This document shows positions 34,571 through 42,690 of a stretch of DNA of 64,000 bases, in pieces. The notes beneath the pieces are model-generated. The model was given only the letters and a program-made list of their open reading frames with translations. It did not search any database and had not been told where the DNA came from. Numbering within the stretch: position 1 is the first letter of the stretch; each line of letters begins with the position of its first letter. The DNA is from DASTCZ01 sp035308165 (GTDB taxonomy: Bacteria > Acidobacteriota > Terriglobia > Acidiferrales > UBA7541): NCBI GenBank assembly GCA_035308165.1, contig DATGHC010000002.1, positions 70,310 to 134,309 of the forward strand, read 5' to 3'. A program made the position numbers and the translations under genes.

Positions 34571-35317
34571 ATGAAATTCGGTGTCGTCGTTTTTCCCGGC
34601 TCCAATTGCGATGATGACTCATACCACGTTATCAACAAAGTTCTGGGCCAGCCCGTCGAATTTATCTGGCATCAGTCGGCCGATTTGGCTGGGGCGGACG
34701 CCATTATCCTGCCGGGGGGATTTGCTTTTGGCGATTACCTGCGCATCGGCGCCATCGCGCGTTTTTCGCCGGTGATGCGCTCGGTTGAAAAATTTGCGAA
34801 GTCGGGCGGCCTGATTCTCGGCATCTGCAATGGCTTCCAGATCCTTCTCGAAGCCGGCCTTCTTCCCGGAGCGATGCTGCGCAACGCGGGCCTGCGTTTT
34901 CGATGCCTGCCTGTATACATCCGCGTGGAGACTACCGATACTCCCTTTACTTGCGCCGCGAAACTTGGCCAGGTTCTCGAGGCGCCTATCGCGCACAGCG
35001 AGGGCAATTATTTTTGCGACGCCCCGACCTATGCCGATCTGGAGCGCAACAATCAAATCGTTTTCCGCTACACCACACCGGACGGACGCGAGAACGCCGC
35101 CGCAAATCCCAACGGCTCGCTCGCCGCAATCGCAGGAATTTGTAATCGCGAGCGAAATATTATGGGACTCATGCCCCACCCGGAGCGCGCCTCGGAAATC
35201 GAACTCGGCTCCGCCGACGGCCTGGTGATTTTTCAATCGATCGTTCAATGGCTTTCCCGGCGAGGCGAATCCGGCCAACACGAAACAAGAACCGAACCAG
35301 CCGCATTACGAGTGTGA
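34571..35317 (+). CDS. purQ: Phosphoribosylformylglycinamidine synthase, glutaminase subunit
   Basis: PurQ is the glutaminase subunit that supplies ammonia to PurL in step 4 of purine synthesis. The 248-residue protein has the class I amidotransferase triad: nucleophile C86 in ILGICNGFQ and the His/Glu in LMPHPERASE. The FPGSNCDDD start is typical of the small, separate PurQ subunit used with the PurS-requiring PurL. It heads the purine cluster, with purL 33 bp downstream. Confidence 0.95.
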   Translation: MKFGVVVFPGSNCDDDSYHVINKVLGQPVEFIWHQSADLAGADAIILPGGFAFGDYLRIGAIARFSPVMRSVEKFAKSGGLILGICNGFQILLEAGLLPGAMLRNAGLRFRCLPVYIRVETTDTPFTCAAKLGQVLEAPIAHSEGNYFCDAPTYADLERNNQIVFRYTTPDGRENAAANPNGSLAAIAGICNRERNIMGLMPHPERASEIELGSADGLVIFQSIVQWLSRRGESGQHETRTEPAALRV

Positions 35318-35349
35318 AACGCCCGTTGCAGAGCAATTCATAAGGACTC

Positions 35350-37677
35350 GTGTTTTTGATGCTCGAAACAGAAATCAAAGTCACTCCGGAACTTGCTGCC
35401 GAGCACGGCCTCTCCGCCGAAGAATATGCGCGCGTAATCAAGATTCTGGGCCGCGAGCCCAGCATCACCGAGTTGGGGATCTTCAGCGTGATGTGGAGCG
35501 AGCACTGCTCTTACAAGTCCAGCCGCGTGCATTTGTGCCGGCTGCCCACCAAGGCCCCGCAGGTGATTCAAGGCCCGGGAGAAAATGCGGGTGTCGTGGA
35601 TATTGGCGAAGGCCTTTGCGCCGCGTTCAAAATCGAATCGCACAACCATCCCAGCTACGTTGAGCCGTTTCAGGGGGCGGCCACCGGCGTCGGGGGAATT
35701 TTGCGCGACGTGTTCACCATGGGTGCGCGGCCGATTGCGGTGCTCGATGCGCTGCGCTTCGGACCCATCAATGGTGCTTCCGCCGCGGCAGCTTCGCCGG
35801 CCAACATAACCGCGAAGAATCGCCACATCCTCGACGGAGTTGTCGGCGGGATTGCCTTTTACGGAAATTGCTTCGGCGTTCCCACCGTCGGTGGAGACGT
35901 CGCCTTCGCTCCCTGTTACTCGGGCAATCCCCTGGTGAACGCACTGGCGCTGGGCATCGCGCGCCGCGAGGAACTTTTCTTCGCTCGAGCGCGAGGCACG
36001 GGAAATCCGGTCCTTTATGTTGGCGCGAAGACTGGCCGCGACGGCATTCATGGCGCGTCGCTGCTGGCCTCCGCTGAATTCACCGAGCAATCGCAGCAAA
36101 AACGCCCCAACGTCCAGGTGGGCGATCCATTTCTTGAAAAATTGCTGCTGGAGGCCTGTCTCGAGGCCATGCACACCGGTGCAATCGTGGCCATCCAGGA
36201 CATGGGTGCCGCGGGACTCACCAGCACCAGTTGCGAAATGGCTTCGCGTGGCGGAGTGGGCATTGAGCTGAATCTTGATCTCGTGCCGCAGCGCGAAACC
36301 GGCATGACTCCTTACGAAATGATGCTCAGCGAATCGCAAGAGCGGATGTTGCTTGTCGCGCAACGCGGCCGCGAGGGTGAAGTGATCGAAGTGTTCGCAA
36401 AATGGGGGCTGGACGCGGTTGAGGTGGGGCGCGTCACCGCGGACGGTCTGTTGCGCGTCAACTGGCAAGAAGAAACGGCAGCCGAAATTCCGGCGAAGGC
36501 GCTGGCCGAAGAAGCGCCCGTGTACCAGCGCTCGCTCGCTCCGCCATCCTCGGCCCGCGGCAAGGGTCCGCTGTTGCAATTTGCGCCCGATGAAACCGAC
36601 CTGACGGAAAATTTCCTGCGCCTTTTGGCCTGGCCGGCCATCGCTTCCAAGCGCTGGATCTTCGAGCAATACGATTTCATGGTGCGCACCAACACGCTCG
36701 AAGGCCCGGGCGCGGGCGACGCGGCGGTACTGCGCATCAAGGAAACTTCACGTGCGCTTGCGCTCACCGTGGACGGCAACGGACGCTGGTGCTGGCTTGC
36801 TCCGCGAGAAGGGGCGAGAGCCGCCGTCGCCGAAGCCGCGCGCAATGTTGCCTGCGTGGGCGCGCGGCCGTGGGCGGCCACGAATTGCCTCAACTTCGGC
36901 AATCCCGAGAAACCCGAAGTGATGTGGGAGTTCAGCGAATGCGTGGACGGAATCGCTGAAGCCTGTTCCGCGCTCAACATTCCCATCACCGGCGGCAACG
37001 TCAGTTTTTATAACGACACGCTGGGCCAATCCATTTATCCAACCCCGGTTCTTGGCGTGCTCGGCCTCCTGCAAGACGCTTCACGCGCGCTGGGCTTGGC
37101 CTTCCGCAACGAAGGCGACACCATTTTCTTGCTGGATGGCAGTGCGGAACAATCTTCTGCGGGCCCCGCATCAAGCGCGAATTCGCAACGCGAGCTCTCT
37201 TCTTCGGAATATGCATTCGCGCTTCAGGGCATTGCCGCGGGCGCGCCACCCACGGTAGATCTTGCCGCCGAGCAGCGGCTCATCGAATTGCTTTTGGCGC
37301 TTACGGCGAAAGGATTGCTGCATTCAGCGCACGACGTCAGCGATGGCGGGCTGGCTGTCACCGTGGCGGAAAGTTGCTTCGCATCAAAAGATGGTCTCTC
37401 GGCGGAAATTATCCTGGCGCAGTCTGACCCCACAGAAAAAGCGGAGATTGCTCTATTCGGCGAGCGCGGCGCGCGCGCCATTGTCTCCTGCGCACCGGAT
37501 GCCCTTGCCGCGCTCCGCGAGTCTGCGAGACAATATGGGGTCGGTCTCCAGGCAATTGGGCGCGTCACGCGGAATGCTTTCCGCATCCAATGGAATGGAC
37601 GCACTGTGATTGACTCGCCGTGCGACCGCCTGCGGGATACCTGGGCCGGTTCGCTTAAGAGCTTAATGACCAGCTAA
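35350..37677 (+). CDS. purL: Phosphoribosylformylglycinamidine synthase, synthetase subunit
   Basis: The PurL synthetase subunit converts FGAR to FGAM with ATP and ammonia from PurQ. With 775 residues it belongs to the small PurL class, which works as a PurLQS complex. Motifs are the N-terminal MWSEHCSYKSS, KIESHNHPS, QDMGAAGLTSTS and SDGGLAV near the end. The start is either the GTG at 35350 or the ATG at 35359; AAGGA lies 4 nt before the GTG and 13 nt before the ATG, so it stays open. No purS gene is found in the window, although one is expected. Confidence 0.95.
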   Translation: MFLMLETEIKVTPELAAEHGLSAEEYARVIKILGREPSITELGIFSVMWSEHCSYKSSRVHLCRLPTKAPQVIQGPGENAGVVDIGEGLCAAFKIESHNHPSYVEPFQGAATGVGGILRDVFTMGARPIAVLDALRFGPINGASAAAASPANITAKNRHILDGVVGGIAFYGNCFGVPTVGGDVAFAPCYSGNPLVNALALGIARREELFFARARGTGNPVLYVGAKTGRDGIHGASLLASAEFTEQSQQKRPNVQVGDPFLEKLLLEACLEAMHTGAIVAIQDMGAAGLTSTSCEMASRGGVGIELNLDLVPQRETGMTPYEMMLSESQERMLLVAQRGREGEVIEVFAKWGLDAVEVGRVTADGLLRVNWQEETAAEIPAKALAEEAPVYQRSLAPPSSARGKGPLLQFAPDETDLTENFLRLLAWPAIASKRWIFEQYDFMVRTNTLEGPGAGDAAVLRIKETSRALALTVDGNGRWCWLAPREGARAAVAEAARNVACVGARPWAATNCLNFGNPEKPEVMWEFSECVDGIAEACSALNIPITGGNVSFYNDTLGQSIYPTPVLGVLGLLQDASRALGLAFRNEGDTIFLLDGSAEQSSAGPASSANSQRELSSSEYAFALQGIAAGAPPTVDLAAEQRLIELLLALTAKGLLHSAHDVSDGGLAVTVAESCFASKDGLSAEIILAQSDPTEKAEIALFGERGARAIVSCAPDALAALRESARQYGVGLQAIGRVTRNAFRIQWNGRTVIDSPCDRLRDTWAGSLKSLMTS

Positions 37678-37728
37678 ATTTTTCTGTAGATTTCTAGCGT
37701 TCAGGGGATACGACTCTTTTCAGGAACC

Positions 37729-38094
37729 ATGTCAATCTTTGCAAAATTCGGCCGTTGGTTTGTCATTACACTTTGGATCGCGGCGGGCGCCTTCTGCCTT
37801 CTGAACACCACAGTTGATGTGGAGCGAGCCATGGAAGTCCACGCCCAGCGCATCATCGTGCTGGCCGACGTGATTTACGCCCTCGCCGGCATCGCATTCT
37901 TCGGCGCGGCCATCGGCATTGCGCGGCGACTTCATTGGGCTCGTCAACTATCTCTTGGTCTTTGGGCGCTCTTCGGCTATTGGGATTTCACTGCCATGGG
38001 TGAATTTGCTGATAAGCGCTGGTTCCCTTTACTCGGATTTGCATCTCTGGTGGTCGCATTGTTCTGGCTGATTTCTCCGGCGGCGCTTCGTTGA
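37729..38094 (+). CDS. Small integral membrane protein between purL and purF
   Basis: A 121-residue protein with four hydrophobic helices (about 9-28, 43-65, 72-90 and 100-118). I do not recognise a family. Its stop overlaps the start of purF (TTGA), so the two are likely translationally coupled, but nothing links it to purine synthesis beyond position. Confidence 0.6.
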   Translation: MSIFAKFGRWFVITLWIAAGAFCLLNTTVDVERAMEVHAQRIIVLADVIYALAGIAFFGAAIGIARRLHWARQLSLGLWALFGYWDFTAMGEFADKRWFPLLGFASLVVALFWLISPAALR

Positions 38095-39710
38095 ACATTG
38101 ATACGAACGTGAATTCGCAATTCCAATTCGACGACGACCACTTCCACGACCACTGTGGAGTTTTCGGTGTCTTCGGCCATGCCGAAGCGGCAAAACTCGC
38201 CTATCTTGGCCTCTACGCGCTGCAGCATCGCGGACAGGAGGCCGCTGGCATCTGCGCCTCCGACGGCACCGGTCTGCGCCTGGCCCGCGGCATGGGTCTG
38301 GTCCAGGACATTTTCGATCCCAAGCGCCTCGCTACTCTTCCGGGTGACTCCGCCATCGGCCACACGCGGTATTCCACAGCCGGCGACACCACGCTGGTCA
38401 ACGCACAACCCATTCTAATTGATTGCAGCAAGGGCCAGCTCGCGCTCGGCCACAATGGCAACCTGACCAACGCGGCCGAGTGGCGTCGCAAACTCGAACA
38501 TCGCGGGTCGATTTTTCAGACTACCAGCGATACGGAAGTCATCGTGCACTTGATCGCGCGCAGCACCGGACGCAATCTTTCCGCGTCCATTGCCGACGCG
38601 CTCAACCAGGTGGAGGGCGCGTATTCGCTTTTGCTTCTGACCCGTGACGAACTTTACGCCATACGCGATCCCCGCGGCTTCCGCCCGCTCTGTCTCGGCC
38701 GATTGGGCGAAACCTATATGGTCGCTTCGGAAACCTGCGCGTTCGATTTGCTCGATGCCACTTACATCCGCGAAATCGAACCGGGGGAAATGCTGCGCAT
38801 CTCCCGCTCGGGATTGGAGTCCGTCCGTTTTGCACCGCCCAAGCAGCGTCAGTACTGCATCTTCGAGCACGTTTATTTCGCTCGGCCCGATAGCCTGGTT
38901 TTTGGTCGCAGCGTGCATCACAGCCGCGAAACGCTGGGCCGCCTCTTGGCGCGGGAGCATCCGGTCCAAGCCGACGTTGTCGTTCCGGTGCCCGATTCCG
39001 GTGTGCCCGCGGCCATCGGCTACGCGCTCGAGTCCGGCATCCCATTCCGCATGGGTCTGATTCGCAACCACTACATCGGCCGTACCTTCATCCAACCGGT
39101 GCAGGCTATCCGCGATTTCGGAGTGAAGCTCAAACTCAATCCCGTGCGTGGATTGCTCGAGGGCAAGCGCGTCGTCCTGGTGGACGACAGCATCGTTCGC
39201 GGCACCACCAGCCAAAAGATTGTGCGGCTGGTGCGCGAAGCCGGCGCCTCGGAAGTCCACGTGCGCATCAGTTCGCCGCCCACAATTTCGCCTTGCTACT
39301 ACGGGATTGATACGCCGACACATGAGGAACTGATCGCCAGCAACGATTCCAATCGCCGTCCGCGCTTGTCGGGCCCGGCGCCAATTCCTGCCGGGGTGAT
39401 TGCGGCTTCCGCGCCTCCGTCCGGCGCAAAGCCAGGCGAAGCCGTTCCCTCAGCGCAAACCATTGAAGAGATTCGACGCTTCCTGGACGCCGATTCGCTG
39501 GGCTATTTGTCGCTCACCAATCTTCGCTCTGCGGTGGAAGATACTGCTGGAAATTTCTGCACCTCCTGCTTCACGGGCGTCTACCCGACCCCGCCGGTTC
39601 AAATCGAAGTGAGGCACAGCGCCTCCCAGGGGAACAGACAGCCGGAGAATTCCGCCGAAAATGAATCTACAACTCATGTGCCCCAGGCAACGGTGACGCG
39701 TGACACCTAA
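38091..39710 (+). CDS. purF: Amidophosphoribosyltransferase
   Basis: PurF makes phosphoribosylamine from PRPP and glutamine, the first committed purine step. The N-terminal nucleophile is C22 in HDHCGVFGVFG, so about 21 residues would be removed as a propeptide. The PRPP motif VLVDDSIVRGTT and the C-terminal CTSC (residues expected to bind an Fe-S cluster) are present. A Pro/Ala-rich insert of about 38 residues lies between ELIASN and TIEEIRRFLDADS, where other PurF proteins have a few residues. The start is a TTG overlapping the previous stop; a GTG follows at 38109. It overlaps lepB by 11 bp. Confidence 0.95.
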   Translation: MNIDTNVNSQFQFDDDHFHDHCGVFGVFGHAEAAKLAYLGLYALQHRGQEAAGICASDGTGLRLARGMGLVQDIFDPKRLATLPGDSAIGHTRYSTAGDTTLVNAQPILIDCSKGQLALGHNGNLTNAAEWRRKLEHRGSIFQTTSDTEVIVHLIARSTGRNLSASIADALNQVEGAYSLLLLTRDELYAIRDPRGFRPLCLGRLGETYMVASETCAFDLLDATYIREIEPGEMLRISRSGLESVRFAPPKQRQYCIFEHVYFARPDSLVFGRSVHHSRETLGRLLAREHPVQADVVVPVPDSGVPAAIGYALESGIPFRMGLIRNHYIGRTFIQPVQAIRDFGVKLKLNPVRGLLEGKRVVLVDDSIVRGTTSQKIVRLVREAGASEVHVRISSPPTISPCYYGIDTPTHEELIASNDSNRRPRLSGPAPIPAGVIAASAPPSGAKPGEAVPSAQTIEEIRRFLDADSLGYLSLTNLRSAVEDTAGNFCTSCFTGVYPTPPVQIEVRHSASQGNRQPENSAENESTTHVPQATVTRDT

Positions 39711-40428
39711 GGCCCCCGAAACAGAAAGAAACAACGCCCACGAGGAAGAAGCGCAGTTGCCGCTCCGCGAGCGCGCCCGGCGCGAAGTCATCGCCTGGGC
39801 CTGGATTATTGGAGCCTTCCTAGTCATTTACTCTTCGATCGGCCAGGCGCGGGTCATCCCCTCCGAATCCATGGAAAACACGCTTCTGGTCGGCGATCAC
39901 CTGATCATGAGCCGCTTTGGCTATGATGCGGGATTACCGCTCACTCCCTGGCACATTTCGCTGTGGAGAAATCCCCAACGCCAGCAAATAATTATTCTTC
40001 GCGCCACGTTTGAAGAGGGCCAGCCCGACTTAATCAAACGCGTGATCGGCATGCCCGGGGACACAGTGGAGATTCACGATGGCGCGGTGTGGATCAACGG
40101 CCAGCGCCTGGTGGAACCCTACATAAAAGAGCCCATGGATCCGTATGAACGCCGGGGCCCCTATCATGTCCCGGCCAAAAGTTATTTTGTAATGGGGGAT
40201 AATCGCGCCGATTCCTACGACAGCCGCTATTGGGGATTCGTCCCGCGCCACGATTTGGTGGGCGTGCCGGTGATGATTTATCTTTCCATTGACGCGCCCA
40301 AAGACCCCGGTCAAGCGCGCACGCAGGCGTGGGAGCCCGGCCACCTGACCGAGCGCTTCGAGGCCTATGCCTCGGTGCTCATCCATCCCGGCAGCGTCCG
40401 CTGGAAACGACTCTTTCATTTTTTCTAG
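39700..40428 (+). CDS. lepB: Signal peptidase I
   Basis: Membrane serine protease that removes Sec signal peptides. A 30-residue charged N-terminus precedes one helix (about 31-49). The catalytic Ser is S57 in IPSESMENTLL and the general base K113 in LIKRVIGMPGD; box E appears as GDNRADSYDSRYWG. The GTG start lies within the end of purF, so the two are coupled. It is an odd guest in a purine cluster, sitting between purF and purM. Confidence 0.93.
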   Translation: MTPKAPETERNNAHEEEAQLPLRERARREVIAWAWIIGAFLVIYSSIGQARVIPSESMENTLLVGDHLIMSRFGYDAGLPLTPWHISLWRNPQRQQIIILRATFEEGQPDLIKRVIGMPGDTVEIHDGAVWINGQRLVEPYIKEPMDPYERRGPYHVPAKSYFVMGDNRADSYDSRYWGFVPRHDLVGVPVMIYLSIDAPKDPGQARTQAWEPGHLTERFEAYASVLIHPGSVRWKRLFHFF

Positions 40429-40441
40429 GATTCGTTCGTAG

Positions 40442-40462
40442 GGGCGGATCTTTGACCCGCCC
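40442..40462. repeat. GC-rich hairpin between lepB and purM
   Basis: GGGCGG and CCGCCC pair across a 9-nt loop. There is no T-run after it. It has the look of the short palindromes dispersed in related genomes and resembles the one at the end of asd (22085-22105). Confidence 0.45.
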
Positions 40463-40495
40463 ACTTTAGCAAGAAATCTCCTTGAGGCCATCCGC

Positions 40496-41539
40496 ATGAA
40501 ATACGCCGACGCCGGCGTGAACATCGCTCTCGCTGACCAGGCCAAGCAGAAAATTGCCCGCCTGGCCGCGCGCACGTTCACGCGCGGCGTAGTCGGCGGC
40601 ATCGGCGCATTTGGCGCTCTTTTCGCTCTGGACCGCAAGCGCTGGCGCGAACCGCTCCTGGTCTCCAGTGCTGATGGCGTGGGAACCAAACTTAAAATTG
40701 CTTTTGCCATGGGGGTTCATTCCACGGTCGGCGCCGACCTGGTTCACCATTGCGTGAATGACATCCTCACTCTGGGCGCCGAGCCGCTGTTTTTTCTGGA
40801 CTACCTCGCGCTTGGCAAAATGGATCCCGGCATCGTCGAAAAAGTCCTGGAAGGCATCAGCCGGGCCTGCCGCGCCACGGGATGCGCGCTCATCGGCGGT
40901 GAGACCGCGCAGATGCCCGGCTTCTATCACGAGGGCGAATACGACCTCGCGGGATTTATTGTCGGCGCGGTGGAACGATCGCGCCTGCTGGGCCCGCAGC
41001 GCGTGCGCTCAGGCGATGTTCTGCTCGCGCTGCCTGGCACAGGGCTGCACACCAACGGCTACTCGCTCGCTCGCAAGTTGGTTTTTGAGCAGGAGGGCTT
41101 GAAGCCCGAGACTTATGTCGCAGAAATCCATAACAAAATTGGCGCCGAGCTGTTGCGCCCGCACCGCTGCTACCTCCCGGCGTTGAAAAATGCCCTGGCT
41201 CACGACGGATGGATTTCCGCGATGGCGCACATCACCGGCGGAGGCATCCCCGGCAATCTCCCGCGCGTTCTCCCTCGCGGTGTGCGCGCTGAAATTGATC
41301 TCGGCTCCTGGCCCGTGCCGCCGATTTTCAGCTACCTGGCTCGCATCGGCGAGCTCGACCGCCAAGAACTTCTGGACACTTTCAACCTCGGCGTGGGCAT
41401 GATAATTATCGCCCCGCAAAAAAATCTGCGCGCCTTGGAAACGGACCTCAAGCGCCGCCGCGAAAAGTTTTTCCGCATCGGCCAAGTGGTGACAGGCCTG
41501 GGCCAGCGCATCACCTATTCCGGGCAGCTCTCCCTCTAA
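40496..41539 (+). CDS. purM: Phosphoribosylformylglycinamidine cyclo-ligase
   Basis: PurM closes the imidazole ring to give AIR, using FGAM from PurL. The 347-residue length is standard. Motifs are SSADGVGTKLKIAF, HHCVNDILTLGAEPLFFLDYLA, GGETAQMPGFY and HITGGGIPGNLPRVLP. The ATG at 40496 is used. It continues the purine cluster after lepB. Confidence 0.96.
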   Translation: MKYADAGVNIALADQAKQKIARLAARTFTRGVVGGIGAFGALFALDRKRWREPLLVSSADGVGTKLKIAFAMGVHSTVGADLVHHCVNDILTLGAEPLFFLDYLALGKMDPGIVEKVLEGISRACRATGCALIGGETAQMPGFYHEGEYDLAGFIVGAVERSRLLGPQRVRSGDVLLALPGTGLHTNGYSLARKLVFEQEGLKPETYVAEIHNKIGAELLRPHRCYLPALKNALAHDGWISAMAHITGGGIPGNLPRVLPRGVRAEIDLGSWPVPPIFSYLARIGELDRQELLDTFNLGVGMIIIAPQKNLRALETDLKRRREKFFRIGQVVTGLGQRITYSGQLSL

Positions 41540-41669
41540 AGGTTTCTGTGTTTTTCTCTGCGCAGACAGACTCCTTACGGTTAGTCTTTAGTGTTCGCTT
41601 TACTTTCGCCTAGACTTCCCTCAGAATATCCATCGTTTCGCTGTTACCTGAGATCCTGGAGCAATCACC

Positions 41670-42578
41670 ATGTCCCCTGAAATCAATCCCACTCGCACAT
41701 TGGCCGGCCAAATTGCGGTGGTGACCGGCGGAGGACGTGGCATTGGCCGCGCCATCGCTCAAGCTTTGGCGGCTGCCGGAGCAGCGGTCGCAGTGCTCTC
41801 CCGCTCCGCGGATGAATTGGATCGAACCGTCGCGCTGATCGAGAGCGCGGGCGGCAAAGCCCAGGCGTACGTCGCGGACATAACGAACGCTCCCGCCGTG
41901 CGGAATTCATTTTCAGAAATTCGCAGTACGCTGGGCGCGATAGATCTTCTCGTCAACGACGCCGGTGCCATCGGCCCCCTCGGGCCTTTCTGGGAAAACG
42001 ATATGGACGCCTGGTGGCGCGCCATGGACGTCAACCTGCGCGGACTCCTGCTGTGCACTCATGCTGTTCTTCCGGAAATGATTTCCCGCCGCCGCGGCAG
42101 AATCATCAATGTTTCCAGCGGCGCGGGCACCGCGCCCATCGCCAATCTGTCGTCTTACGTCGCCGCGAAAACCGCCCTGATCCGCTTCACGGAAAATTTG
42201 GCAGCCGAAACAAAGCCCCGCGGAGTTTCCGTGTTTGCCATCGCTCCGGGCACGGTTCGTACGGCAATGGCGGAATACTCGGCGAATTCTGAGGAAGGGC
42301 AGAAGTGGATCCCGTGGTTCAGGCGTCTGTTCGATGAAGGCATCGCCGTGCCGCCGGAGCGCGCCGCGCAACTTGTGATTGCATTGGCTTCGGGAATCGC
42401 GGACGTACTCACCGGCCGGTTTATCTCCGTCATGGACGACCTGAATCTAATTCTCGAAAACGCCGCCGAAGTCGAGAAAGAATCCCTTTACTGCCTGCGC
42501 GTACGCAAGCTGGCCGCGGAAAAACCGAATCCCGTCTACGCGAACTTACTCGCGGTCGCCGGCCGCGGCACGTCCTGA
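41670..42578 (+). CDS. SDR family oxidoreductase
   Basis: A 302-residue short-chain dehydrogenase. The cofactor motif TGGGRGIG (about 18-25), an unusual NDAG in place of NNAG, the catalytic Ser (INVSSGAG) and the Y-V-A-A-K pair in SSYVAAKTAL are visible. The C-terminal 40 residues extend past the usual SDR end (EVEKESLYCLRVRKL). Substrate unknown. It is in the same direction as the purine genes but probably not part of that pathway. Confidence 0.87.
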   Translation: MSPEINPTRTLAGQIAVVTGGGRGIGRAIAQALAAAGAAVAVLSRSADELDRTVALIESAGGKAQAYVADITNAPAVRNSFSEIRSTLGAIDLLVNDAGAIGPLGPFWENDMDAWWRAMDVNLRGLLLCTHAVLPEMISRRRGRIINVSSGAGTAPIANLSSYVAAKTALIRFTENLAAETKPRGVSVFAIAPGTVRTAMAEYSANSEEGQKWIPWFRRLFDEGIAVPPERAAQLVIALASGIADVLTGRFISVMDDLNLILENAAEVEKESLYCLRVRKLAAEKPNPVYANLLAVAGRGTS

Positions 42579-42599
42579 CGCAACTCTCCCCGCACCCTT

Positions 42600-42690
42600 T
42601 TTGCGAATTCTCCGCGCATCCTCTGCGACTCTGCAGTGAAGCTCTTGCCTTTGCTTTTCCTTTCTCCACCCTATGCTACGATATTCCCCG
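42600..42690. repeat. Dispersed intergenic repeat, copy 1
   Basis: Shares the order TGCGAATT..., CTCTGCAGTGAAGCT, TTGC..TTTGCT, CACCCTATGCTA with copies 2 and 3. It spans the gap before the orphan permease and its first ATG. TTGCTT (42651-42656) and TATGCT (42672-42677), 15 nt apart, could serve as a promoter. Similarity was judged by eye. Confidence 0.5.
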
